From NCBI GenBank assembly GCA_016490735.1, contig JAEMWC010000218.1, positions 432,501 to 496,500 of the forward strand: DNA of 64,000 nt, written 5' to 3'. The position numbers were made by a program, and so were the translations under genes. Of this stretch, positions 11,417 to 22,858 are shown piece by piece (within the stretch, counting starts at the first letter, position 1; every line of letters starts with the position of its first letter). Below the pieces are notes generated by a model that did no database searches, had not been told where the DNA came from, and worked only from the letters and a program-made list of their open reading frames with translations. The DNA is from Pachyseris speciosa. Taxonomy: Eukaryota; Cnidaria; Anthozoa; Scleractinia; Pachyseridae.

Positions 11417-12825
11417 TTAAGGAAATATAACCACCCACCCCCAGACCCTCCCCCCAAGCACAGCCCTTTTGGATATAACCTTTTCTGCTCTGTTCTGTGG
11501 TTTTGAAACCTGACTGAACAATACCTTTTGCAATCTTTGGTACTTCTTTGCTTTTTCTTCATAGTTCAGTGATGAAGCCAGGTTTACAAGTGTGGTGACA
11601 ATCGCAGTTTTGTCTTTATCCTTCATCTCTGATTTGTTCTTCTTCCACCATTTCTCATAGAACCTGAAGGCCTCGCCTTCGTATTTCTTGCACGGTTTCT
11701 CTTTGCGGAGGATGTACCTGTAGCACAGTTCTAATAAACTTTGTGCAATCTTGTCTCTCTCCTTGTAAGAAAGCTCCTTAGTGTCTGGTGAATTCCATGC
11801 TCCCTCGTAAAACCAAAGAGCTTCATTTTGGTATTTCTTCTTCGTTTTGCTGTCACCCTCTTCATCGAGTAGCCTGTTGATGGCATCAATAATCTTTCTG
11901 TTGGCTGTAGAGAACTCAAATCCTTCAAACTTTCTTTCTTCGTCCCAGGAACGTTGATAGAACTCTAGTACTTCCTTCTTGAATGCCCTCTTTCTTTCAC
12001 TTCTAAGTGTCCCTTGGTAGCTTTCAATGATCCTATCCCGTACTTCGCTGTGGTGTCCCTGACCCAGAGATTTTTCAATCTTCCATGCTTCCTCGTAATA
12101 CTCTTCAGCTTTGCCAAATTCCTCCAGACTTCGGCAGATCTCTGCCATTTGGAAGGCACTTCTAGCAGTTAATGGATGCGACCCGAGAATGTTTTTTCTG
12201 ACCTCATAAGCGTTCTCACCATAACTGTAGGCATTTTCGAATTCTCGAAGGCAGGAATACGAATTAGCAATGTTCCAGTTGTAAATTGCGGTGTTTAAAA
12301 TCACTGGGAGTTTCATTTTCTTTGCAAGATCCAAAGCCTCTTCATAGTATTCAATGGCCTTGCGATAATCTCCCTGCTCGTCATAGACTGTACCAATTTG
12401 ACTTTTAAAAAGAGGTATGTCAATGTGCTCCAGTGACCCAGAGAGCTCCTGGCGCATCTCAAAGGCTCTGGTGTAGAACTTTATGGCTTCCTCCGGCTGG
12501 CCTAGTTTGTTGTAACAGTTTCCGATTTCATTCAGACATCGAGAGGTGCTTGTGTGGCTTTTCAATAGGACTTCCATTATTTCCAGAGATCCGTTCAAGA
12601 ATCTGAGCGCCTTGGGTTCGTTTCCTGCTCTATAGTAAACTTTGCCCTGGACAAACAGGTAGGAGCTTCGAGTGAGCTTGTAGAGATCAGTCTTTCTGCT
12701 CTCTTTCTGAACTCTACTGAGTGATTCGTTTGCCTCTTTTAGGACGTCCGCTGCTCTCTGCCATCCTTCAAGGTTTAAGACTTGCAGTGCTTCTCTGCAA
12801 TGCATTTCTGCTCGAAACAAAGAGC
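11417..12825 (-). CDS. TPR-repeat exon of NB-ARC receptor-like gene
   Basis: Open for about 469 codons. The acceptor CTCGGTAG precedes 12825, and its phase joins the NB-ARC exon donor at 14040 (G|GC codon). It carries tandem tetratricopeptide repeats, for example CYNKLGQPEEAIKFYTRAF, GTVYDEQGDYRKAIEYYEEA and AEICRSLEEFGKAEEYYEEA, then more diverged helical repeats to the end. TPR arrays at the C-terminus of NB-ARC proteins act as ligand or partner sensors (family knowledge). The last residues after about 11530 (GGRVWGW...) look non-coding, so the real exon may end at a GT near 11528 with further exons downstream. Confidence 0.75.
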
Positions 12826-14039
12826 CTACCGAGGCAGAAAGAGGGTTAGAGATGAACTCAGATCCCTAAACTAGCTATAGTTAAACAGCAAATCAAAGAG
12901 GGTAAACACTTTAATGTAAATAACGAGGCAGAGATTGAGCTACTTGCTTTTTACTTTTTTTATTATTGTGCTGGGTCTCACCGTAACGTTGGCTTTGGAT
13001 GACGACAGTTGGTAGAATCTTTATGCGACTTTGATCAATCATGCATCTATGCATTAGCCACTGATTCAATTTAAGCTTGCATTAAGGGTCCTCTATCAAT
13101 TTATACTGTTCAAATAAAGAATGATCCTCGCAGTTATGAACGCAATTTATGCAATTGCAAAAAGAAGCCTGAAAAAAATTCAGGGCTTCAACGGGTTTAT
13201 ACTGTTGCTATGGTACATACATACATACATCACATTATTTACTCTCGAATTTTAGAGTAGCTTGTGCAGCTAATATCTCCGAGCATTAATATTTAATCAT
13301 CAGATGAGAGACAGACCACCACACCAGGAACTACGTCCCCTACTCTTTTCGAACAATGTGTGGGTTCTTTTACGTCCCACAGAATCAATTATGAAGAGTT
13401 GTGAGACTGGTAACCAATGGTAACCAATTATGTGAAGGCGTTTGCCATAACGTTTTCACCTATACAACAGTGACTATAAAAGTAACAACATATAAAGTGA
13501 AGTAGTAACAACCCACAAAAGTGATGGAGACCGGTGTCAGCTACCCTAATCAATTCAGCGAGCATTCTGTTAATCAGGTGATTTTCTGAACAATCGAGAA
13601 ATAATCCCATCACTTAATCAATCTGTCAATCGACCAGTCAATTATTAGTCCATTGATCAGTTCGGCAACCAATGAGATTAATCATCACCGGTGACTGATT
13701 AAAACTTCAGTCAAACAAAATGAATTGTTACTGGTGATTGATTATAGCAAAACTACCTTGACCTATTTACAAGTAATACAGGAAATAATGCATTAAAAGC
13801 TTTTAACTTATATATTCTTTTTGAGAATAGAATTCATCTTTGTTCGCTACTTAATCCTTATTAACTGAGGATAGGAGTAAGGGGTTTCATTTATAATACG
13901 TTTTTTAATGGGTATCTGTTCTCTTTGAGTATGTATCGCAACTGTGTCTGCTACAACTCTAAAGAAAAACAATTTTGGGATTCAATCTATTGTAACTGCT
14001 TTATCACCTTTGGGTGGGTAAGGTTGGCTTTATTCTTAC
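12826..14039 (-). other. intron of the NB-ARC/TPR gene
   Basis: About 1.2 kb between donor GTAAGAATA (14039) and acceptor CTCGGTAG (12826). Contains a SINE fragment at 13306-13408, a CATA microsatellite-like run near 13215 and otherwise no feature. Confidence 0.65.
13306..13408 (-). mobile_element. SINE tail fragment
   Basis: Matches the 3' half of the SINE at 7000-7288 (ACTACGTCCCCTACTCTTTT, GGGTTCTTTTACGTCCCACA, TCAATTATGAAGAGTTGTG on the plus strand). The tRNA-like head is absent. Confidence 0.7.
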
Positions 14040-15719
14040 CTTCCTTTCCATCTTCTTCTATTTTTTCAGCCCAGGAATAAAAAATCTTCCTTCTTTGCTT
14101 TTCATCAAGCACAGCTTCGAAAAGATAATAAATCATAGTGTTCTCATGATGTTTCTTTGGAATCAGTAAAGAGTCAGACTTGAGGGAAATGTCCAGAGCA
14201 AGTTCAAAGTTTCTTTTATCAAAATCATAGCAATCCAGAGCTTTCATGAAGTTCTTGTCTAACAGAGATGAAATATCTGTCATCTTAGATATGAAATGCT
14301 TGCAGAAGTTGTCCCTGGCCCTCTGGTAAACTTTGGCAAAAGCCGTACAGTCACCAATACTTTTCAGGAACTTTCGCATCAAGGGATGAATGTCATACAA
14401 GAGTTCCTCCTCGTCAGGAACCGACACCACTTTACTGTTACGGATTCCCTCCATTCGGATAGCGGCTTCCGAAGGGTCTACATTCAAAATCTTTGCAGCT
14501 TCTTCCACGGAAAACGGTCGGCAAAACAAGAAAGTGAAACAGCTGACTCCTTGAGCGTTTGACTCGGAAGGAAAAAGAACATTTTTCTGAGGCATGACAG
14601 CTGCCCCTCATCGATTCCCTCTTCTTGGACATTAAATGTTTCTCTTTTCTCAGTGTCCAGGCGTTTGGCGGTTGCTGCCGTGTCTTGGGGCTGCACATCA
14701 AGCTCCTGGTCAATTGTTCCAAGGAGCCTTTCAGCGTCGGCTATCTCCTGCCTCAATATGGCTGCCATACCATTGAGCAACAAAGGCTTTCCTTTGCACA
14801 TTTCCACAAGTCTTTCTCGTTGATTACCAGAAATGTTAGCGATTACCTGGCTCTGAAGGAGTTCACACGAAGATTCCTTCCCCAAAGCTCTCACTTCATG
14901 ATTTTCAATACTAAAAGGAACGCCACGGCGGAATTCACCTCTAGATGTCAATAAAATCTTCAATTTTGTCGCCTTGCCTCCAGTTTTGGAGATAAGAAGA
15001 CGGTCGAGAAAGGTGAGAAAATTGCCAGACTCCAGAGTTCCACCGATAAATTGATCAACGTTAAGTAGCAGCAAAAGGATGTCCCTTGGGCTGTCTCGCT
15101 TCACTTGCTGCATTTTAGCAACGACTGGATTCGCTTCATAGCTGACTATTGTCTGCCCAGATTCATCCGACAGCGCTTGCAAAACATGGAAACAAACGTC
15201 TTTCATGTGATTTACGTCCCTCAAGTCAACTTTAAATTTCGTCCCTTTCCACTGGGACAATGCCTCCATGGCGAGTCTTGTCTTACCAACACCACTGGAT
15301 CCGTACAAGTTAAGGACGCTTGATTCGTGACTTCTCTGTAGCTTTGTCAGGATATTTGTCAAGTCACCGTGTCTGCCCGTCAATTCTTTTCTTGTTGTTT
15401 CTTCTGGCAAGCGTGTGAACTTGAAATTTTGAATCTTTGCCACGATTCCCTCTTTCTTTGAGGTATTTGGAGTGACAATAAACTTCTCTAACAACGTTAG
15501 ATTGTCCTCGGAAACGAGACCTTGGTTCGCAAAGAGATGAAGACATGAGTACAAATCTTGTTCACCCTGGGCGTGGAACTTCCCTTCAAAATTGCTTTTG
15601 ATCGATGATACAGCGTGCTTAAGTTCCTCCTGACTCAAATCAGAGGTAATATCCTTCAAAAGTTTGTCAAAACGGGGAGAAATCCCTGGAGTCGGTAACG
15701 CTGTTGCAATGGACGCCAT
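14040..15719 (-). CDS. DED plus NB-ARC exon with one frame break
   Basis: ATG at 15719 (MASIATALPT). Residues about 15-82 look like a death-effector domain (FDKLLKDITSDLSQEELK, GLVSEDNLTLLEKF). An NB-ARC domain follows: P-loop YGSSGVGKTRLA (139-150), Walker B LLLLLNVDQF (215-224, with Asn-Val before Asp), sensor LLTSR (256-260) and GKP motif near 310. The frame from 15719 stops at 14484. The winged-helix part continues in the next frame from about 14525 (FSVEEAAKILNVD) to donor GTAAGA at 14039, so one base is missing or gained near 14510-14530. That is either a pseudogenising indel or an assembly error. Proteins of this type are intracellular sensors resembling APAF1/NLR ATPases. It is followed by the TPR exon at 12825. 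Confidence 0.75.
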
Positions 15720-16984
15720 CTTCCCACGCTTTGTTGCTCACATGACGTCGTGATAAGGGGCCACAAGGCTTAAATTTATGCGGAAGTGTGGATAATTTTG
15801 TCTGAGGCCGGATATTGTGACAGCACGGAATAATATTCTTGAAACGCTAACCAAACTAACGCAAGCAATACAAATATGCGTTTATTCAGTCTTCGATGTG
15901 TTTGAATGTTGGTAGATATGTAATGTTACTACGTAGACCAAAAAAGCATTTAGTAGAGTCGAATTGTTTAATATCAGCTATTCATAGTGATTTCTAAATT
16001 AAACCATTGCTTTGCATTGACTGCATGCGCGCAAAGCCACACCTGCCTTCCTGTTTGTCACCCTTTATACCATTTCCCATAGAATTTAGAGAAAAAAAGG
16101 ATTTTCGGAAAAGTCAACGTTTCGGCTACAATTTGCCGCCAAAAACAAAAAGAAATGAGAAGGGAAAAAAAGAAAGAGAAACGCGAAAAAACCAACTCCG
16201 CATCGACTGTATGATCGAAAGAGTCCGAGCTCAAGACCCAGGGCTCCTTTTGATTACAGGTTGCTTTCAAGCATTGCAAAAGATTACCCTGAGCCTAAAA
16301 TTAGATAAAGGTTTTTTTCTGTTCTGATCAGATAGGCAACCAAATGGCAACCCCTTGGCCTAGTAAATGATGCCGGGAATGTTGCACATAAAGTTTGTGC
16401 AGGGAGAGAAATCATAGCAAAGAAAAAACCTGTCCAAGGAAGGCCGAGAACAAAAAAATGCGCTAATGCCATTAAAGAAAAATAAAAGTCGGTCTTCGCT
16501 AGAACGGAAAGTAACGAAAAGGATTAACGCGGTATTTTCCAGTTTTATTGCAGTTTTGTGCTTGATAAACCTATCGTTTCTGAGTTGTGGCGTTCTCATT
16601 GCTTTTGTTATTGTTATGATTTTTGCCTTAATTCTTGTGACAGTAATTTGAGGATTTCTCACACCCCATTGTAACCGCGGAGTCATTAATATCACCTAAT
16701 TGGCGATGTGGGTAAACTACAGCGTTCTCATGAATATTTCTTTACAACGCCAGTTCCCCAAAACCATTATTTTAGTTTAAAACGACTGAACACTGAACAT
16801 CGGTTGCGCTTACATGGCTTAACCTCGGTCAAACACAGCAAATAAAAAAAATCCGTAAAGGTATAACGCTTTTCAGTTTGAGAGTTAAAAGGCTGAACTG
16901 CTAAATTGGTGTGTAAGAGTTTACTAGATAATTTTACGATGTGCTTAAAAAGGTTTTAGGAACCCTTGTTTAAACGTTTTCCCT
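15720..16984. other. upstream region, no gene seen
   Basis: Sequence 5' of the NB-ARC gene, presumably its promoter and 5' UTR nearest 15720. No conserved coding frame. The short frames around 16000-16700 lack start context and domains. Confidence 0.45.
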
Positions 16985-17434
16985 AAAAGTGCCTATGAAG
17001 CGAAATTTGTTTCTTGCTAATTTTAAAGTTTACCCATAAAAACGCAAGAATCTCAAAATTTGAGGTGCTTGTGATTAAAATTGTTGATTTTACGAGCGTT
17101 TGAAGTTGGGCTATTTTGCCTTTAAAAATGGTCAGGGGTCTGGGTCGTCTGTGACGTCATTTTGGGTACAAAAATGTGTTTGCGCTTATGAATTATAGTG
17201 AAATAGTTGGAATACTTGTCCCCAAAATTACGTTAAAATTACGTCACAGCTATTGTCAGGTGTCTTTTTGGCCGCGCGATTCAAATGCCATTTTTGAGGG
17301 CAAAATAGCCCAGTTTCAAACGCTTGTATAATCGCCGATTTTTATCAAGAGCACCTCAAATTTTGGAATGTTGAGTCTTATGGATTAAAATTAGCGAGAA
17401 ACAAATTTCGCTTCATGGGCACTTTAAGTCACAC
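16985..17434. mobile_element. MITE with about 145-bp inverted repeats
   Basis: AAAGTGCCTATGAAGCGAAA near 16986 is mirrored by TTTCGCTTCATGGGCACTTT at 17407-17426. The arms extend imperfectly inward through TTTGAGGTGCTTGTGATTAA and GGGCTATTTTGCC. No ORF. Ends are approximate. Confidence 0.7.
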
Positions 17435-17603
17435 TCCTTCAAACAGAAAGCGGAGACATACAGCACCGACCAGTGTCCACACACTTTGCTTCAACACCAC
17501 ACACTTCGCTTCAAGCGTTTTTCTTAAATGGTAAAATGGCAAACTCTCAGACTCAAGAAAACATTACCATCCTTTGCAAGTGACTGTGGCGAATTACAGT
17601 ACA

Positions 17604-17868
17604 TGTCTGCACAGGGTACCCAGACAATCTGTTTGTGTAACTCTTTCTTATTTTATAGTAAATGTATGGGATTTACCGAGGCTGACTGTGCCTCTTATGA
17701 GGCCTCTTATGAGATACAGCCGGTGGCGAAGTCAAAACCTGACAAAATCGCTTAAATATTTATAGCGATTTGTCGCTAGAGCATGAAAAATATGGTAAAT
17801 CCCATACATTTACTATAAAATAACAAAGGGTTACACTAACAGATTGTCTGGGTTCCCTGTGCACGTAT
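17604..17868. mobile_element. MITE with about 75-bp inverted repeats
   Basis: The left arm (GTACCCAGACAATCTG, then TATAGTAAATGTATGGGATT) is the reverse complement of the right arm (AATCCCATACATTTACTATA, then CAGATTGTCTGGGTTCCC). Spacer about 110 bp, non-coding. Confidence 0.7.
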
Positions 17869-20344
17869 GCTGAATTGAAAACTGTGGTTACCAAGATTGA
17901 CCAAGGAGACTGGGGATAAGAGAGAGCAGCATTTTAACCAACAAAACATATATGCTAACACACCACTGTGAACAGTCATTGTTTCTCTCTCTGTGATCTG
18001 GGATAACTGAGCAAAACACAAAAGATGACAATAAGCTTGAAAGAAGCGGACAACCCTGCAGAAATGTAACAGGCCAACAGGGCTGTCACTAATTTAATTT
18101 ATGATGTTCGTGGAGATGTGCAAAAGTAGGCGGAGAATCCAGCTGTTGTCATATGGTTAATATTCTGTTTTTCTATGAAAGTAGCCGGGGATCTTGTCCA
18201 GAATTATCAGAATTGGCCGGGGGAAATCCCCGTCCCCCAGCCCCCAGCCCCCGGCCCTTATGACAGCCCTGGGCCAATCCACGAAAAAAGATAACTGTGA
18301 CATTTTGCTTTCAACTAAGAGAGAAGCTGCCCCACTTTTTCTCTGCTGACCATAGGCCATTTAAGCCGCCAGCTTTGGTTGCAGCAATATATGTATATAA
18401 TATATAAGGCCAACCTCCAATGCATAAATTCTTTATGGGGATAATTTTCCATATTCTTTAATCATTGAAGACCACATGTACAGTAATCACTATAGTTGGA
18501 GAGTAAAGGCTCCGAGATATTAACCCCAACCAATAACTCTGTTTACTCATTTTTTGAAAGACCACAATGTACAGTTATCACTATTGTTAAATATGGAATA
18601 GCTGTAGCTGGAGATGTCATCTTTGAAAATAGTTAATGTTTGCCACTGACTTTTAATAACTCTGTTTATTAATTTTCTTTTTCAAGATTTTATTTCCACT
18701 CTTCTTGTTTTTCAGTGTCATTAATAATACTTTCGTTAATTTTCAACCACAAAATAATTACACTGAGTGTTCACCGCTAGTTTTTAAACCAAGATAAAAG
18801 TAAAATTTAGAATTATATATATTATGGTTTCCTTGCCGGAAAGGAATATGCTTTATCATTAAAAACTCAGCTACGGATACCAGATTTCCAGTATTTTCAT
18901 TGGCTAGCCGAACACAGGCTCTCAGCTCATATACCTGCACTACCTTGTATGGTCAATGAATGCTTCAGCAGAAAGAGAATTTCCCTCTAAACGGACGCCA
19001 TTAAAACATTAGTTGTCTCCCAGCGGAATTATTAAACGAGTAGAAATTTCGAAACTGGAACCGAATTACAAATGGAATTCAACTTTTCATTACTGAGTGT
19101 TTTAAAACGACAACAACCAGTGCTGGGATCGTGTTAAAAAATTTCTTGCAGCGCCAAGAAAATTATCCGGGCTATAGCAAAACGCACTTTTCTTTACGGA
19201 AATACCGAAAGAGTTTTTGAACTTAACTAAACGAAACTGAAAATACGTATTCAATAACAAATGTTGGCGTCACCAATCTGTAAGTATGCTCTAGGACCAG
19301 TCTATACAAACTGAACAAACAAGAACTTCAGCTAAAATTTGCAGCAATAATCCACTATTGAAAATCTTCCCAGCGATCATTGACACTTTTTAAAAAATTA
19401 ACACATTGAAAATGTTCTGATCTGCACTCGATGCAACGTATCAATCAACAGCTTCAAACTTTCCGCCGGGTTACAGGTAACAGTCAGATATGATGTTTTG
19501 CAAAACATCAGTAGAATCGCTGTTGTTGTTGTTTTCGTTATTCTGTTCGGCCGCGGTTCCAGTTTTTGTTCCACGCATCAAGACAAATTTCTATAAGCCA
19601 TTTCTTGAAGCATAACCTGGACATCTGTCTTGCTTATCCCTCATATATCTTGTATCCGATTAGGTTTGGTGAGACAATATTCCAGTCCATCAAAATAAAT
19701 TGAAATTGTGTCTTCATTTTGATGAATTTCGCCCATGGTGTAGCCTTGGTGCTGTTGTTTTGATGGATTACAAATTCACTTCCTTGGGCTCGTGCATCTA
19801 CGCGAAAGCCGTTCCACCCTCTTTGAGAAATGATTGAATATTCTTTACCAAACTACTCACCACTTACATCTATTCAGAGCAAATAAACACTGCACTTTTT
19901 TCAGAAAGAGCCCTAAACTGAAGCTTCAACGTTGTTCTCGGTCTGTTTCATTGAATTCATTCAAGTTTACTCGGAAACGTTGCAACACAGAGGGCCTCCC
20001 AGGGGGGGGGGTGCATGTTCCCTTGTTCCCTAGAGAAAATTGGAGTTTCTCCCTTGTTCCCCAAAAATAAGTTAAGATGGTCCCTGAAATTCATTCTCGT
20101 AAGGTTCTCCTGTTTCCAGAAATTCTGTTGCATGCTCCCTTGATCCCTAGAAATATTCTTCAATGTTGCCCGCAATTCCTATCATATTTCAGTTTTTGAT
20201 AGTCAATTATTTTCATAAGTTTTACCTTGTTAGTCATAGAAGACATAATCCTCAGCAAAACGCCTTTTTCGTCTCCTTGATGAATGTCGCATTACCTAAG
20301 GTTCATCAGCAGAAATTTCTGTTGCTTCTGTAACAGTGAGGACA
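17869..20344. other. no gene seen
   Basis: Gene-poor. Notable only for a C-rich patch (18205-18260) and low-order repeats of a TTCCCTAG type at 20010-20150. No credible exon. Confidence 0.45.
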
Positions 20345-21800
20345 TCACTTGTACGTCTGAAGTAGAATGAGCTCTTCCCCCTTAAGTTCTAAAACATCTT
20401 GATTATGCTTGTAGGACATCAAGATACAAATAATGCTCTTTACCTCAATGTATTTCTCACAATTTTCGGAAAAACATATTGGGTTAAAAGGATCTTGAAC
20501 AAAACTTTTGGCCATCACTTTTTTTATGCCAACTTTAGCATTCTCCTGTAGGCAGGCTAGTACCAAGGTGTTTTTAGAGCCACCTTTGTCATCAGACAGA
20601 CAGACTATCTGATTCAACGAGTATAAAAACTCTGTGACTTATTTCTGTGGCATGTGTTGTACTGAATGATCAAATCAAGTGGTTGAACATCTGGTGGGCC
20701 CACTGCATACAGATTAATAGGGAGAGTTCCTGGGTTGTCTGTGGTTGTTATATTTCGCACAGCTCTTTGGGGAACGCTCTGACCGTGAACAGCTCTCCAG
20801 TACCTCATCTCGCAAACTTGTTGACCAGTTAGCTTGTTTGTCTTGGGGGACGTAATTTCGGAAGGTCAGAGTACTTTGCAGAGACAAAGGTGTGTGGGTA
20901 GTATGGACTAGAGCTAGTAAAGTATGAATATGGTGTACAGCACTGCCTTTTCAAGCGTTCTTTGATTGATCTACTGAACCTGTAGTCAAACTCAAGTTGC
21001 AACGACATGTCACTGGCACCCGTCCGCATCTCAGAAAACGTGTTTTCTACAACCAAGAAATTTCAAGATGCTTTTTATGTTAAATCTAGCACTCAAACCA
21101 GGGCTAAAGCGGTCCAAAAGAACCTTCATTTCACGTAGTGACTTGAGTAGTCGTCTCTCGATCGTTTTGAATTACAACTGAAGAAACAGTTCCTTGAGGG
21201 CCCCGTATTTCACCGTGCGTGCCAGTTACAATCTTCACATTGTCGACACACTCTTGGTTAAATCGATACACCAACTCTGGTCTCTCTATTACTGGCGTTC
21301 TCTTAATAGCAAGAGGAGCTTCCTTCTTTAAGATGAGGTCCAAATGTCTCTCCGAACAAATGTAGGTACTTCAGACTGAATACTCCACTAAACTGCTGAC
21401 ACTGCTCGTCATCCGAAGTGCACCTGTCGATGTGTCCACGGTAAACAACGTTTTCATGTCGAAACATATGCCTGTTGGCTGAGAGAACTGCGCCTTGCTT
21501 CTATCTCTTGTCCCTTGTCCGTCACCAAGCAGCACGAAACATTCCTTTGTATCAGGATTCCTGTTATGATAAACAACACCGGTAACCGGTACAATTACCG
21601 TTGTGTCTGACACATCCGCAGATTGAGCTTGAATTCCTTCTGTTTCAGTAACCATATTTTCATAAATGGTCAGTGTTTCTAGACATGGAACATAGACATG
21701 GCGGTAGACCCGACGGAATTCTCTCAAGTTGTCACGCGTTCCAAACTCGTCCCCAGTCGTCACCAGTTCATCTGTGAAGAGTAGTTGCCAGGCCCGATAG
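20345..21800 (-). pseudogene. decayed NHL-like coding region next to the Polinton
   Basis: Minus-strand coding traces run from about 21800 (AWQLLFTDE, then TTGDEFGTRDNLREF) through FVLLGDGQGTRDRSKAQF and QPTGICFDMKTLFTVD, an NHL/beta-propeller-like stretch. Further parts are ELVYRFNQECVDNV, QLEFDYRFSRSIKERL and WRAVHGQSVPQRAVRN. The frame is interrupted by an in-frame TGA (21373-21371) and several frame changes. I cannot name the family. It looks like a repeated, lineage-specific gene. Its 5' end abuts the Polinton terminus, so the insertion may have truncated it. Confidence 0.45.
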
Positions 21801-21811
21801 AGAATTCAGTG

Positions 21812-22143
21812 AGTAGTATAGTGTTTGGGGGTACGAAATCAATTGATCTCGTTTTCCCCAAACACTATCTGGTCTCGTATTCTGGAATATATAGTTATTT
21901 AATTTGATGGAATATATAGTTATTTAATTTGATGGAATATAGTTATTTAATTTGATGGAATATATAGTTATTTAATTTGATGGAATCTATAGTTATTTAA
22001 TTTGATGGAATCTATAGTTGTTCAATCTGATGGAACCAAGGTCTGCACACTTCATCTATAGTTTATTAAAATGCGTGACATTCTCGGAAAAATCACCAAG
22101 CGTGACATTCTCGGAAAACAGGGAATGAGTCATCGCCTATAGC
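21812..22143 (+). repeat. Polinton left terminal inverted repeat
   Basis: About 330 bp, matched in reverse complement at 41279-41598. It begins with a nested palindrome-like tip (GTGTTTGGGG ... CCCCAAACAC, 21821-21870). Then come about six tandem copies of a 24-bp unit (TATAGTTATTTAATTTGATGG). It ends GGCGATGACTC-like next to 22140. It carries about 11 extra bases relative to the right copy. Confidence 0.9.
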
Positions 22144-22164
22144 TGCAGAAAAAAAATAGCAAAA

Positions 22165-22238
22165 CTGGTGGCCACCAGAACCTCTCATGAGGGACTTAAT
22201 TTGGAATTTGAATCACCACCCGTCCCTCATGAGAGGTT
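22165..22238. terminator. palindrome plus 17-bp hairpin with T-run
   Basis: CTGGTGGCCACCAG (22165-22178) is a perfect palindrome. Next to it a perfect 17-bp stem pairs 22179-22195 with 22222-22238 (AACCTCTCATGAGGGAC arms, 26-nt loop). A T-rich run follows on the plus strand. It lies between the left TIR and the 3' end of polB. Function is unknown: transcript 3' end, packaging or replication signal. Confidence 0.6.
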
Positions 22239-22574
22239 TTTTTGTTTTGTTTTTTTGAATTCCCACCTCCACACCACCAGAGCACTATCATTTATGTCTT
22301 TCCCACCTCCACTCCGCTCTGGCCCTATCAGACCCTCTTGGGGCCAATTATTTGTTTATTTGTTTTTTTCACCCTCCGGCTTGAGATTGAACCGGCACTT
22401 CTGTCAAAGCCTAAGCTTCCACTATAGCTCTACCCAACAATCCGACACCATCTAAGGGTGATTTTTTATTTTTCATTTTTTTTATTTTTCATTTTTTTTA
22501 TTTTTCATTTTTTATTATTTTTTTATTATTTCAACCCATGGAATAACGGCGGGGGTTTTTCATTATTCCACGGG

Positions 22575-22647
22575 GTGGCTTGTATACATTTCGCTAACGA
22601 AAGGCCCCCGCTTTTTCCAATCGTTAGATCCTATGTATACAAGCCAC
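22575..22647. other. 15-bp hairpin downstream of polB
   Basis: GTGGCTTGTATACAT (22575-22589) pairs perfectly with 22633-22647. A second short complementary pair lies inside the loop (CTAACGA / TCGTTAG). Upstream is a T-rich stretch with a repeated TTTTTCATTTTTTTTA unit. Confidence 0.6.
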
Positions 22648-22858
22648 TCTTTATCTGTGTGAAACAACCCTTATATATTCGTTTGTATTTTCATTTTTAT
22701 GCTTGTGGTACATAAATGAAATTTACAAAGATAAAAAATAATACGCATGTGTAAAAGCGAAAAATCTGACGTAGTTTGATGACTCATTCGAAAGGGAAAC
22801 CCCCCAAAGAGGGCAGTATTTTAAAACTCACAAAAATCATATGGCGTGACGTCAACAG

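Noticed and set aside
16007..16695. several 60-110 aa ORFs
   Set aside because: They overlap on both strands and have no splice sites, domains or consistent codon use.
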